From NCBI GenBank assembly GCA_041665605.1, contig JBAYIO010000015.1, positions 1 through 64,000 on the forward strand: a stretch of DNA of 64,000 nucleotides, written 5' to 3'. Under the pieces are notes generated by a model. It ran no database searches and was not told the DNA's origin. It saw nothing but the letters and a program-made list of their open reading frames with translations. Source of the stretch: CAIPAT01 sp041665605. Its GTDB lineage: Bacteria; Verrucomicrobiota; Lentisphaeria; Victivallales; Victivallaceae. Shown here one piece after another: positions 16,193 to 25,677 of the stretch. How positions within the stretch are numbered: the stretch's first letter is position 1; each line of letters begins with the position of its first letter. Both the position numbers and the translations under genes were made by a program.

Positions 16193-18811
16193 TTACTTGA
16201 TCGGGGGTTTGCCGGCAACGCCGCCGGTTTTCTTATGCCAGACGGCGATAATCGGGCTGGCGACAATTACTGATGAATAAGTACCGATCACCACGCCAAG
16301 CATCATTACGAATACAAAGTCGTTGATGGCGGTACCGCCGAACAGAAACAGCACAAATACCACCAGAAATACCGTGAATGCGGTCAGCACCGTCCGGCTC
16401 AGCGTCTGGTTGATACTCATATTTACAATCTCTTTATACGGCTTGTCTTTGACCAGTTTCAGATTTTCACGGATACGGTCAAACACCACGATAGTATCCA
16501 TAATGGAATAACCAATGATGGTCAGAATCGCAGCGACAACCGTCAATGAAATTTCTCTGCCCATCAGCAAATAGATTCCGAGGGAAATAGTCACGTCGTG
16601 AATAAGGGCGATTACCGAAGACACCCCGTAATCGAATTCAAAACGCAAGGCCACGTAAATAATAATACCGATAAACGCCAGAATCACCGACAGTATTGCG
16701 GATTTACTGAATTCCCAGCCGACCAGTCCGCCGAGCGAAGATTCAAGTCCGCCCGAAAGCTTGGCATTCGGAAACTTTGCATTAAGTATCTTACCAATCT
16801 GATCTTTAGGGCTGGAGGAATTCTGCGCACTGGTATCAACTTTATGACTGCTGCGGATAACGATTTCCAGCTTTTTATTGTCCCCGCCAAGTGCGGCATT
16901 GGTTTTGTAGGTAACTTTTGAATCATTGTATCCGGCAGCAATAAGAGCATCGGCAATCTGCTGCGGAGCTATGCTTTCGGCATAACTGAACGTTATCTGA
17001 GTGCCGCCGACGAAGTCAACGCCAAGACAGTTTTTGCCTTTGATGCAGATTGTCGCGATACTCACCACGATCATAACTGATGAGATTACCAGCAATACGC
17101 GGCTGGCACGAAGGAAATTGAAATGCGGCTGGGTGAAGATATGCATCATGCGCAGTGTCTTGAAGTGGGAATAACGCTGCATAATATCAAACACCAGACG
17201 GGTGATATACAGCGAGGAGAACAGACTGGTGATGATACCGATATTGAGTGTTACCGCAAATCCTTTAATGGCGCCGGTACCGACAAACATCAGGATCACC
17301 CCGGTGAACAGGGTAGTCAGATGGGAGTCGATAATGGTCAGGAAAGCCTTGCTGTAACCGAGATCAATTGCGTTAAGCACGGTTTTGCCGTTATTCAATT
17401 CTTCGCGCACCCGCTCATAGATAAGAACGTTGGCGTCAACCGACATCCCCATCGTCAGAATGATACCTGCGATACCAGGCAGAGTAAGCGTGGCGTCAAA
17501 AGCGGCCATGGCACCCAGGATCATTATAATATTGACGAGCAGACCGATAATCGCCACGACGCCGGCCCGGTGATAATAAACGATCATCCCCACGGCCAGA
17601 GCGAGCAGCGCCAGTACGCCGGCCCAGATGCCGTTGCGGACGTTATCCGCGCCGAGAGTCGGGTCCGTATCAAAAATAGCCTCCACATTGATCTGCGGCA
17701 GACTGCCGGTGGCAAGAGCATCGGAAATGGCTTTGGCTTCCTCAGTTGAGAACTTGCCGGAAATTTCAGCGCTTCCGTCCATGATGGCGGAGCGGATGGA
17801 CGGTGCGCAATAAAGCTTGCCGTCAAGCACGATAGCCAACTGGCGATTAAGATATCTGGTGGTGACTTCACCGAACTCCCTGCCGCCTTTACTGTTAAAA
17901 CGGAGAATAATCTTGCGCTGTCCGTACTGGTCGGCGCTCGGGAACGCGTCAACAATGTCTTTTCCTTCCATAACCCAGCGGCGTTCAACAAAGTAAACCT
18001 GGGTGACCGGCTTCTGGCCTTTCACAAAATCAACTGTTTCCAGCTTTTCATAACCGACCGGAGCAATAAAGTTTTGCGGATCTTCGAGATATTTTTTCAC
18101 CAGCGTCTGATTGTCTTCATGGACCAGGCGGAAACGGAGCTTGGCGCTCATTTTGATCAGATTCAGCAGCTTTAATTTTTCGTCCTTTGATACGACTGGA
18201 ACGCGGAGCGAAATATAACGTCCGCCGGCAGGTGAAATTTCAGTTTCGAAAATCTTCTGCGACTCCATACGTTTACGGAGGGTTTCAATCGCAATATCGC
18301 GGAAGTTGTCGTAAGTTCTGCTGATTTTCTGGCTGTCTTTATCGCTTTTAGCATCTTTGACAATGGCAGGCTCGTCCGCAGTCTTTGCTTCACTGCTGAT
18401 CGTGCCGTCATTGACATCCTGTTTTTTATCAGGAATAAGTTCGACGAGAAATTCCGCACCGCCGTTCAAGTCCAGCCCCAGACGGATGGAACTGCTGGCC
18501 TTTTTCCTGACCACGCTGAGAACGTCGCGATTGTCATTCAAATCCTTGCCGTCGACATAGCTCTTCAGTTCAATTCCCTTTTCATCCGCAGCTTCAAGCA
18601 GCGCCTGTGAAGGGAAAAGACTGGGATTGGCTTCCTGTTTTTTCCTGGCGTCAGCTACCAGTTTTTCCATTTCAGGACTTTTACTGTCTTTCAGTATGGA
18701 ACTGAAAGTCTTGTAAAAATCCCGCTGAGTCAGCGGATGGATTGAAATGGCAAACACAGCAGTTACAGCCAGAGCGATAATCGTTCTCAGAAGTATCGGT
18801 TTCTTATTCAT
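16193..18811 (-). CDS. secDF: Fused SecDF protein translocase subunit
   Basis: The 872-residue protein joins SecD and SecF, which use the proton-motive force to assist Sec-dependent export. The SecD half has an N-terminal membrane segment, DLNGGAEFLVEL near residue 112, a large periplasmic region, and the SVDANVLIYERVREELNNG loop near residue 455. The SecF half starts near residue 560 and has CLGVDFVGGTQITFSY and the closing membrane segments. A fused form occurs in several phyla. yajC is 40 bp upstream in the same operon, and a strong terminator follows the stop. Confidence 0.96.
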   Translation of the reverse strand: MNKKPILLRTIIALAVTAVFAISIHPLTQRDFYKTFSSILKDSKSPEMEKLVADARKKQEANPSLFPSQALLEAADEKGIELKSYVDGKDLNDNRDVLSVVRKKASSSIRLGLDLNGGAEFLVELIPDKKQDVNDGTISSEAKTADEPAIVKDAKSDKDSQKISRTYDNFRDIAIETLRKRMESQKIFETEISPAGGRYISLRVPVVSKDEKLKLLNLIKMSAKLRFRLVHEDNQTLVKKYLEDPQNFIAPVGYEKLETVDFVKGQKPVTQVYFVERRWVMEGKDIVDAFPSADQYGQRKIILRFNSKGGREFGEVTTRYLNRQLAIVLDGKLYCAPSIRSAIMDGSAEISGKFSTEEAKAISDALATGSLPQINVEAIFDTDPTLGADNVRNGIWAGVLALLALAVGMIVYYHRAGVVAIIGLLVNIIMILGAMAAFDATLTLPGIAGIILTMGMSVDANVLIYERVREELNNGKTVLNAIDLGYSKAFLTIIDSHLTTLFTGVILMFVGTGAIKGFAVTLNIGIITSLFSSLYITRLVFDIMQRYSHFKTLRMMHIFTQPHFNFLRASRVLLVISSVMIVVSIATICIKGKNCLGVDFVGGTQITFSYAESIAPQQIADALIAAGYNDSKVTYKTNAALGGDNKKLEIVIRSSHKVDTSAQNSSSPKDQIGKILNAKFPNAKLSGGLESSLGGLVGWEFSKSAILSVILAFIGIIIYVALRFEFDYGVSSVIALIHDVTISLGIYLLMGREISLTVVAAILTIIGYSIMDTIVVFDRIRENLKLVKDKPYKEIVNMSINQTLSRTVLTAFTVFLVVFVLFLFGGTAINDFVFVMMLGVVIGTYSSVIVASPIIAVWHKKTGGVAGKPPIK

Positions 18812-18850
18812 ATTTGCGGCAACATCCCTTCTTAAAAGCTTTAATATAAA

Positions 18851-19183
18851 TCAGTTAGCGAGAGTATTCATATTCCCGTTCTCGAAAACGGCATTAATGG
18901 CGGTCTTGCTGATTTCGACCTTGACATTGTCGGAAATTTCGGCAATAAACGTTTTCTCTTTGACTTCAACGATTTTTGCATAAATTCCGCCGCCGACAAT
19001 CACGCTGTCGCCTTTCTTGATCTGTTCGACCATTTCCGTGCGTTTTTTGGCCTGTTTGCGCTGTGATCTGATCATGAAATAAATCATCACGCCGAAAATA
19101 AGGATCGGTCCGAGCAAGGGAAGCATTCCGCCGCCCTGAGTGGCCGGTGCGCCCTCAGCTAAAGTAAAAATCGATTCAATCAT
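18851..19183 (-). CDS. yajC: Preprotein translocase subunit YajC
   Basis: The 110-residue protein has one N-terminal membrane helix (LLGPILIFGVMIYFMI), then the conserved RSQRKQAKKRTEMVEQIKKG and a small beta domain with DSVIVGGGIYAKIVEV. YajC binds SecDF and the YidC/SecYEG complex. It is the first gene of a two-gene operon with secDF. The ATG at 19183 follows AAGGA by 11 nt; an in-frame TTG at 19189 is 5 nt from the same site, so the exact start is open. Confidence 0.94.
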   Translation of the reverse strand: MIESIFTLAEGAPATQGGGMLPLLGPILIFGVMIYFMIRSQRKQAKKRTEMVEQIKKGDSVIVGGGIYAKIVEVKEKTFIAEISDNVKVEISKTAINAVFENGNMNTLAN

Positions 19184-19244
19184 TTGCAATTATATCCTTC
19201 CGTTTAAAAATTCATGGGAAAAAACTAACTTTGCAAAATACATC

Positions 19245-19283
19245 AAAAACCCTGAATAGCAAGATTTTTTTTGATATTCAGGG
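19245..19283 (-). terminator. Rho-independent terminator downstream of uxaE
   Basis: CCCTGAATA and TATTCAGGG form a perfect 9-bp stem. On the minus strand a TTTTTG tract follows, about 42 bp after the uxaE stop codon. Confidence 0.8.
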
Positions 19284-19324
19284 CTTAAAATTAAAATATT
19301 TTAAATCAGCCGAAGCAGATTTTG

Positions 19325-20848
19325 TTATTTCCCGGGAACCCCGAGCAGGCTGAGATGCTTTTCAAAATGGGCTTTCAGCTTCTCGCAGTACTGCTTTTCA
19401 AACTTGTGCATGGCGGCGAAAAACAGCGGTCTGATATTTTTATCGCGCAGGATCGGGCCATAAGTTATATGCAGAAGCTGCCGGGCTTCATTCATTTCCA
19501 TTAACTTCGGCAAATCGCCGTCCGGCATGGTATCCACATTCGCGATCTTGCTTATATCGGCCGTGATATGATACAGACGGAGCATGTCATTGAAATTCGC
19601 CAGCGCGCATTTGTGCATAAGGCGGTATAGTTCCGGATCATTCTCGGAAATAACCCGGACCGCTTCCAGCCAACTGGTGCCGGCAGTCTTCAGATGCAGG
19701 CGCATTCCGGTCATCTGTCCGATAGTCGGATAGACCATGAACTTGTCGCTGCCGGAATGAATTGAAACCTTGTAATCGCCGTGGGTCCTGGCAATCGCCG
19801 CGTGAACTTCAAACTGGCGGGCAAATTCGGCAGGATCGCCGATGTAATCAACCGCTTTCTGGAATTCCCCGATAAATCTGGGAGCCAGCGAAGTAAACTC
19901 CACCCCGCGCAGCCGCAATTCTTTCACAATGAACAGATGATGAGACGGAAGCGTCGGCGAAGTCGTTTCATCAATCGAAATCTCCAGATCAAATTCATCG
20001 CCGCGGCGGGATTTAATATGATTGTAAACTTCCAAAGCAAAATCCAGCGCCTTCAAATACATGACCGCGCAGCGGCGGGCAGTAGCGGCGTCAACGGCAA
20101 TCTCCAGGCTGCCGACTTTGAAGGTCTTATCGAAATAGTCCTGTCCGATCCGGCGCTGAACATCAGCCGGCAATGCTTTAAAAGCGTTTTCCACCTGAGA
20201 ATCCGGCCAGTCACCGGCTTTGGCCAGCATCACTTCCGACAGATCCAGGGTAATCATCGGCATGCCGGCGGACAATGCAACGTCAATATCCGGAATATTC
20301 TTCAAGTGGTCGCCATCGGCGCCGTAACCGTCCTTATAGCCGGCTTGAAAAACCATGAACGTGGCGTCATCAACCACCTGGCGGTAGGTCCTTCCGGTAA
20401 GGTCCAGTTCACGCATAGACTGCTGGGCCAGCACCGGAGTCGCATCAAAATGCTTTACCGCGGCAATATGGCCGACGCTGGCCAGGCCAAGCCGGTCGCC
20501 GCAGCCGATAGTCGTTTTGCGGTTGCGAAGCGATACCGGAGCAGTCCACGGGAAAAGCGTCCTCAGCAGTTGAGCATTATGTTCATTCAGCGGACATTTT
20601 CTGGCAATGACGCCGCAGTCGCCAATCTGTTCGCCGGAGAAATCCGCGATGACTCCGTCTTCACGGCTGGATAAAACCAGGATAAATTTTGATTGTGAAT
20701 CACAAGCCATCGCAATGATCGTGCCTTCTTTCTTCTGAACAGAATCCTTATAGAAAGCAACGCTGCTGTTATGGGTGTGGATGTTTGCTTTGATATGATC
20801 TTCGCCGGCGCCGAGTAAACTGCACGCATGTTTGAGCAATTCTTTCAT
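19325..20848 (-). CDS. uxaE: Tagaturonate epimerase (UxaE family)
   Basis: The 507-residue protein matches the UxaE family of cytoplasmic, metal-dependent enzymes that interconvert D-tagaturonate and D-fructuronate in galacturonate breakdown. Recognisable segments are GCGDRLGLASVGHIAAV near residue 115, YGADGDHLKN near 175, the acidic EISIDETTSP near 295, and KVSIHSGSDKFMVYP near 365. The His, Asp and Glu residues in these are probable metal ligands. It has its own terminator and stands apart from other uronate genes, so its substrate source is inferred. A pectin- or glucuronide-derived feed would suit the glycan-degrading context. Confidence 0.87.
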   Translation of the reverse strand: MKELLKHACSLLGAGEDHIKANIHTHNSSVAFYKDSVQKKEGTIIAMACDSQSKFILVLSSREDGVIADFSGEQIGDCGVIARKCPLNEHNAQLLRTLFPWTAPVSLRNRKTTIGCGDRLGLASVGHIAAVKHFDATPVLAQQSMRELDLTGRTYRQVVDDATFMVFQAGYKDGYGADGDHLKNIPDIDVALSAGMPMITLDLSEVMLAKAGDWPDSQVENAFKALPADVQRRIGQDYFDKTFKVGSLEIAVDAATARRCAVMYLKALDFALEVYNHIKSRRGDEFDLEISIDETTSPTLPSHHLFIVKELRLRGVEFTSLAPRFIGEFQKAVDYIGDPAEFARQFEVHAAIARTHGDYKVSIHSGSDKFMVYPTIGQMTGMRLHLKTAGTSWLEAVRVISENDPELYRLMHKCALANFNDMLRLYHITADISKIANVDTMPDGDLPKLMEMNEARQLLHITYGPILRDKNIRPLFFAAMHKFEKQYCEKLKAHFEKHLSLLGVPGK

Positions 20849-21001
20849 ATTCTGTTCCCCCTTTAATTAATTATTTATATTTACAATTTGATAGAATCTT
20901 ATCGCCGACATGTGCCATCGTTGGCTATGCTTCATAAAAATAAAATCAAACAGTTGGGAATATATTCCTGAAAATGCATTATTTCAAGATACGCAGAAAA
21001 T

Positions 21002-21047
21002 AAAAAAACACCTTGAACGCTGAATATTAACAGCCTTCAGGGTGTTT
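21002..21047 (-). terminator. Rho-independent terminator downstream of nagA
   Basis: AAACACC and GGTGTTT flank an inner imperfect stem (CTGAAGGCTG opposite CAGCGTTCA). The minus strand then runs into seven T residues. It starts about 13 bp after the nagA stop. Confidence 0.8.
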
Positions 21048-21059
21048 GGAAATATCAGT

Positions 21060-22205
21060 TTATGCTCTGACTTCGCCGTCAACAAAAACTTTCTCCGGCG
21101 AAAAATCATCTTTCAGAATCAGGATATCGGCGTAGAACCCGGGTTCAATCCTGCCGAGTTTTTCCAGTCCCAGCGATCTGGCCTGATTCCAGGAAGTAGT
21201 CTTGATCAATTCTTTCAGCGGCATTCCGGTAACTTCATAGATGTTTTTCAAGCCCTGATAGAAAAGCAGCGTACTGCCGGCCAATGCGCCGTTGGACGCC
21301 AGGCGGGCGGCGCCGTCCTTGACAACCACCGGCAGGCCGCCGAGATTGTAATCGCCGTCTTTCAGGCCTGATGCACACATCGCGTCCGTGATCAAAAGCA
21401 CTTTCTCCGGCCCCTTGATTTTGAATATCAGCCTGATCATATCAGGTGAAATATGCACTTTATCGCAGATCAGTTCAACAAATACTTCATCATGCAGCAG
21501 CCCTGCGCCGACCAGCCCGATATCGCGGTGATGCAGCGGGGTCATCTGATTGCAGAAATGACTCAAATTCTTCAATCCCAGCGCATTGGCCTTTTTGAAA
21601 TCGACATAAGTTGCGGAACTGTGAACGCATGACGGGGTAATCCCGGCGGCGAGCAGTTCACGGACAAAGGCGCTTCCGCCTTCAGCTTCAATCGCGAAGG
21701 AGACTTTGGCGACTTTCGAAATCGCATCCAGACGCTTGACTTCATCAATGTCCGGACTGCGGACAAAAGCAGGATTCTGGGCGCCGCAGCATTTGCCGTT
21801 GATATAGGGGCCTTCCAGATGGACTCCGGCAATTTTAGCACCATTGACTCCTCGCCTGACATATTCAGCGGCAGTTTTCATTGCCGGCTTCAACTGCTCT
21901 TCCGGCAGCGTCAGGGTGGTTGGCAGCAGGGTGGTAACCCCCTCCTTCAGTTTATCGGTACCGATGGCATCCATGCCTTCCTGTTTGGCGTCGGTAAAAT
22001 CGAAGCCGGAACGTCCGTGGCAATGCACGTCAATAAATCCGGGAACAACCATTTTGCCTCCGGCGTCAACGGTATTATCCGCCGCAGGCAGTTTCTCGCC
22101 ATCAGCATATATTCCGGCGATAAATTTGCCGTCAATCAATACTGCGGCGTTTTCAAGTTCCGCATCAGGAGAAATCAAATGACAGTTTTTTATTAAAGTT
22201 CTCAT
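21060..22205 (-). CDS. nagA: N-acetylglucosamine-6-phosphate deacetylase
   Basis: The 381-residue amidohydrolase removes acetate from GlcNAc-6-P to give GlcN-6-P. The metal-binding DVHCHGRSGFDF (near residue 60), substrate loop HLEGPYIN (near 128), HSSATY, the NQMTPLHHRD stretch and the catalytic Asp in LITDAMCASGL (near 275) are all present. It is 18 bp downstream of a ROK-family gene and followed by a terminator, giving a two-gene operon. NagB, the next pathway enzyme, is encoded at 32242 on the other strand. Confidence 0.94.
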   Translation of the reverse strand: MRTLIKNCHLISPDAELENAAVLIDGKFIAGIYADGEKLPAADNTVDAGGKMVVPGFIDVHCHGRSGFDFTDAKQEGMDAIGTDKLKEGVTTLLPTTLTLPEEQLKPAMKTAAEYVRRGVNGAKIAGVHLEGPYINGKCCGAQNPAFVRSPDIDEVKRLDAISKVAKVSFAIEAEGGSAFVRELLAAGITPSCVHSSATYVDFKKANALGLKNLSHFCNQMTPLHHRDIGLVGAGLLHDEVFVELICDKVHISPDMIRLIFKIKGPEKVLLITDAMCASGLKDGDYNLGGLPVVVKDGAARLASNGALAGSTLLFYQGLKNIYEVTGMPLKELIKTTSWNQARSLGLEKLGRIEPGFYADILILKDDFSPEKVFVDGEVRA

Positions 22206-22223
22206 TAAAATTACCTCACTGTT

Positions 22224-23615
22224 TTACTTGATTGCGGGAAGACTGGCGGCAATGACCGCCTGTCCGTGACGTTTGAACTGCTCGTCAGGAGTTCTGAACG
22301 TAATCTGCTTCGCCAGCGCCGGAAATTCCTTCTTCAGCACGTCTTCGGCAACCTGAAGAATGAGTTCGCCGCCAGCGCCGGAAGTAACGCGGCCCAGGAT
22401 CAGCAGATTGCGGATCTCATAAAAATCAGCGTAATGAGCAATGGCATACGCAAAATATGTTCCGATAGTGCGGTAAATCTTCGCGGCGCGTTCATCACCT
22501 GCGCTCATCAGCTTTTGAACGCCGACCAGTCTTTCCGGGAAAGGCATATCTTTCGGGAATTCGATCCCGGCAAGCGGCGCGAGCCTGGCAACTCCCTGCT
22601 GGGAGAAATACTGCACCCCGCAACCGATGTCGCCTGACCACTCGTCGGCCGGAGCATTGTCGCGGTAATCAATCGGAGTAAACGCCAGTTCATTGAGCCA
22701 GTCGGTGATATTGCCCTGCATATTGACATATCCGGCCGCCAGACTGGTGCCCATGGAAATGCCAAGCACCCCGTTGGACTTCATCGACATTGCGCCGGCC
22801 AGCGCGGTTACCTCTCCGTCGTTGGCGACGATCAGCGGCACATTATACTGTTTCTGAATATCGATGAAAATATTCTGGACATGTTTCTGAAAATCTTCCT
22901 TGCTTACGCCGCGGAAGAGAGATGCGATGCGGGGCTTGTTGTCAACGTAAACGCCGGCGGCGCTGCCGCCGATCGCGTCGACGCGCGGCAGTTTGGCGGC
23001 GGCACGTTTAAGGGAATCAAGAATGCCCTGACGGTGGTATTCCGGGTCTTTCTGAAAATACGGGTCCCAGGTGATTTCTTCAGTAAACACAACTTCGCCG
23101 TCCTGTACCGCCGCACACTTGCGGTCAGAACCGCCCAGGTCAAAGCCGATGCGGCAGCCGTCCGTGTGCCCGCCGAGCTGCACTTGAATTTCATGACTTT
23201 GCGGAGCATCCGCCAGCGGACAGGCAACGACTTCAAAAGGCTTGCCGTAAATGCGTTCGCCCATAATTTCATTGTCAAAAGCCCTCACGCCTTGCGCGGC
23301 ATAAATAGCTCTGATATCGTCGGCCAGAGCGGCGCAACCGGCAATCGTAACCCGGTAGCCGCCCTTCATCCAGAGCATAAATTTGATCAGGCGTTCAACA
23401 TATTTAACATTTAACGTCCTGTATTCGCCTTCATGCGGGAAAATTTCAGTGGCGAAAGTTGATACCGTGCCGTTGGGGCGGTTCAGCGCCACCACAACCT
23501 TTTGGGCCCTGCCGGATTCCGCCACGGCTTTAAGGTAACTTCTGTTCCATAACACCGCCGGAACAAATTCCGGATCGAGTTCCGGCTTTACTTTCGGAGC
23601 AGTCTGAATCATCAT
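22224..23615 (-). CDS. ROK-family protein with long N-terminal extension
   Basis: The 463-residue protein has an actin-fold ROK core from about residue 150. This includes the phosphate-1 loop GFDLGGSDRKCAAV, the acidic IVANDGEVTALAG (candidate catalytic Asp) and GISMGTSLAAGY. The first 150 residues are not part of the usual 300-residue ROK kinase, and the CxCGxxGC zinc motif of many ROK proteins is absent. It is co-transcribed with nagA, so N-acetylglucosamine or N-acetylmannosamine phosphorylation is the likely role. A non-enzymatic regulator is possible but there is no helix-turn-helix. Confidence 0.83.
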   Translation of the reverse strand: MMIQTAPKVKPELDPEFVPAVLWNRSYLKAVAESGRAQKVVVALNRPNGTVSTFATEIFPHEGEYRTLNVKYVERLIKFMLWMKGGYRVTIAGCAALADDIRAIYAAQGVRAFDNEIMGERIYGKPFEVVACPLADAPQSHEIQVQLGGHTDGCRIGFDLGGSDRKCAAVQDGEVVFTEEITWDPYFQKDPEYHRQGILDSLKRAAAKLPRVDAIGGSAAGVYVDNKPRIASLFRGVSKEDFQKHVQNIFIDIQKQYNVPLIVANDGEVTALAGAMSMKSNGVLGISMGTSLAAGYVNMQGNITDWLNELAFTPIDYRDNAPADEWSGDIGCGVQYFSQQGVARLAPLAGIEFPKDMPFPERLVGVQKLMSAGDERAAKIYRTIGTYFAYAIAHYADFYEIRNLLILGRVTSGAGGELILQVAEDVLKKEFPALAKQITFRTPDEQFKRHGQAVIAASLPAIK

Positions 23616-23917
23616 AGTTTAATCTCCTGCTTATTTATAAAATATTTAGATAAATCAATCTTTTTTACATTATCCGTAAATAATATAATAAAGCCTTTTT
23701 TCAAAATTTCTATCATGATTGATTTCTTTTTCACAAAAAAGCAGTTTGTAAGACATTATTGAGATATTAATAGCTTAAAAATTTCAATGCGGAAAGAGCG
23801 ATATTTGCCCAGAATATGCACATTTAAAGAAGAGGCCGGTCAGACGACCGGCACTTCCGGGCTTGCTTACATTGAAATTTTTCCGCGTTGGCGTACGGTT
23901 AATTTTCTACCGTCTAT
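23616..23917. other. Intergenic region with one hairpin
   Basis: These 302 bp separate the start of the ROK gene from the end of the next minus-strand gene. They hold the upstream region of the ROK operon, in which I could not pick a convincing promoter, and the hairpin at 23835-23852. I see no further gene. Confidence 0.6.
23835..23852 (-). terminator. Possible terminator of the unknown gene at 23918
   Basis: GCCGGTC-AGAC-GACCGGC is a perfect 7-bp stem. On the minus strand it is followed by CTCTTCTTTAAA, an imperfect U-rich tract, about 66 bp after the stop codon. Confidence 0.45.
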
Positions 23918-25423
23918 TCACTTTATGCCGAGCGTTTTATTGATATCTTTAATCATCATATCATGGGTTGTCATCGCCATGTCCAGCATATCTGAATAAT
24001 TCTGAACTTCTTTAGCTGACAGCTTTTGCTCTGTATTAAAAAAAGCGGCCAGGCCGGAAACCGGTCCGATAATCTGCATTATTTTCTTGAATGCGCCTTC
24101 CAGTTCGCAAGCATCGTTGACGTTTTTTGAATCAAGCTTCCGTATCCATGCCGTATGCGCGTCAAGCACCTCCAATACTTTCCGCCTGATCCTGCCCTGC
24201 GGGTTGTCACGGAAAATATTGTATTCTTTTTTTACCGACTTCCAAAGTTTGAGAACTCCCTGATCAAAATCTTTCCGCAAATCAGCAAACAAGTGCTCGA
24301 TCCGGTCATCAAAACAGCGTTTTTTCACATTCTCAAGGTCATCGCCGCCGGCAAATAATTCATCCCGCATATAAGCCGCCAGTTCATACTCGTTAATTGC
24401 AAATCCCATTATCCGAAATAACTGATTAAGCCCGGAATCGTCTTCGTCCATATAATCTTCATCTGCTTCAAGGTCTTCATCATCATCAAAATCATCCATT
24501 TCCATCAAATCGAACTCGCGGTCTTTTTCCCAGATCATGGCATCTCCTGATTCGGAAGCTGCCAGATAGAAGTCATTCCGCCGGTTGAGCGAATTCACCG
24601 CTAAACTTGACGGCGATTGCAGTAAACTATGATCCGCCAGAAAAAACGCCCTGCTCAAAAATATTTCAATCGGCTCCATCACGCCCAACTGCTCAACCAT
24701 CTCAATGTTCTTCCGCAAGCCTTCCGCAAAAGCGCTGTCCCATTTCGCGGATTGCCATAATCTGTCTTCCGGCAGCGGCTCAACGGTGCAACGCTGCTTT
24801 TTATAGTCAACAATCGATAATAACAGCAGATCGCCTTCGACCAGCTTATGGGCGGCATAGAAATTCTTGAAATCATAGACCGAAACCTTGACGCAGGCGT
24901 CCATGCTCTCTTCGCCATGCTTGACACCTTCAATGAAAGAAAAAAGATTATCTTCAGTTTCATCGGCAATAAGTTCCATCGTGCCTTTGGGGCCGAACAA
25001 TGAATAATAAATACCCAGCGTGGACAAGTTGAACCGGCTCTTTATCTTCCTGATTTTTCCAGAGCTACTCCCGGTCTCCAGCCTGATCTCACCGCCCCGG
25101 TCAAAGAACGGGACGAACCGGTGTCCTGGAATTAATATGCCCTGCTCAATTTCCATTGCCGTCAGACGGATGCAGAACTGAGCCTTATCGAATAAACCGC
25201 GTCTGGAAAAAAATAAGTCATCCTCGTCATCATTGCCCGGAACGACAATATAATTATCGTCTTCGGCCAGTGCCCATTCAATAAAGTCCGGCTTGAAACC
25301 GTAAGAATCAATCCCGATTTTTTTACACACGGCATTACAGACCTTCGCAGGCTTAACCGGCAGCCCCTGGGCGCCATACAACTTGTCAACGGCTTTGATA
25401 ATTTCCACTTCAATATCATCCAT
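23918..25423 (-). CDS. Uncharacterised acidic protein, about 500 residues
   Basis: I do not recognise a family. The protein is cytoplasmic by appearance and about 501 residues long from the ATG at 25423 (in-frame GTG codons lie just upstream and ribosome-site evidence is weak). Residues 1-60 look like a small helical or winged domain (VEIIKAVDKLYGAQGLPVKP). A highly acidic linker near residues 325-350 (DDFDDDEDLEADEDYMDEDD) is followed by a helical C-terminus ending in THDMMIKDINKTLGIK. It is divergent from the LacI gene at 25678, with 254 bp between the start codons. Function is unknown. Confidence 0.8.
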   Translation of the reverse strand: MDDIEVEIIKAVDKLYGAQGLPVKPAKVCNAVCKKIGIDSYGFKPDFIEWALAEDDNYIVVPGNDDEDDLFFSRRGLFDKAQFCIRLTAMEIEQGILIPGHRFVPFFDRGGEIRLETGSSSGKIRKIKSRFNLSTLGIYYSLFGPKGTMELIADETEDNLFSFIEGVKHGEESMDACVKVSVYDFKNFYAAHKLVEGDLLLLSIVDYKKQRCTVEPLPEDRLWQSAKWDSAFAEGLRKNIEMVEQLGVMEPIEIFLSRAFFLADHSLLQSPSSLAVNSLNRRNDFYLAASESGDAMIWEKDREFDLMEMDDFDDDEDLEADEDYMDEDDSGLNQLFRIMGFAINEYELAAYMRDELFAGGDDLENVKKRCFDDRIEHLFADLRKDFDQGVLKLWKSVKKEYNIFRDNPQGRIRRKVLEVLDAHTAWIRKLDSKNVNDACELEGAFKKIMQIIGPVSGLAAFFNTEQKLSAKEVQNYSDMLDMAMTTHDMMIKDINKTLGIK

Positions 25424-25604
25424 ACACACCACCACCGGTTTTATAATTTATTGCTGCTCCTGATAATAATCTTCCAAATTATGTAATGTAGCCAATTTCA
25501 GCGACAAGTCAATTAAGATAATTGAAAACGGAGAAACCATTATATTTTAAATGCGCTGCTATTGCATTTTGCGAAAACAATTACGCATTTTTTCTTAAAT
25601 ACTA

Positions 25605-25633
25605 TTGAAAATTTATTAATTACAATGTAGAAT
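25605..25633 (+). promoter_or_regulatory. Promoter of the second LacI-family gene
   Basis: TTGAAA at 25605-25610 and TAGAAT at 25628-25633 are exactly 17 bp apart, 45 bp upstream of the start codon. Confidence 0.75.
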
Positions 25634-25641
25634 ATCTGCGT

Positions 25642-25649
25642 AAACGTTT
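25642..25649 (+). promoter_or_regulatory. Candidate LacI-family operator
   Basis: AAACGTTT is a perfect palindrome with central CG, inside GTAAACGTTTTC, close to the catabolite-repressor and GalR-type operator core. It covers the expected transcription start, so the LacI protein encoded next probably represses its own gene. Confidence 0.6.
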
Positions 25650-25677
25650 TCTCTTATAACAATAATTAATTAAAGTT

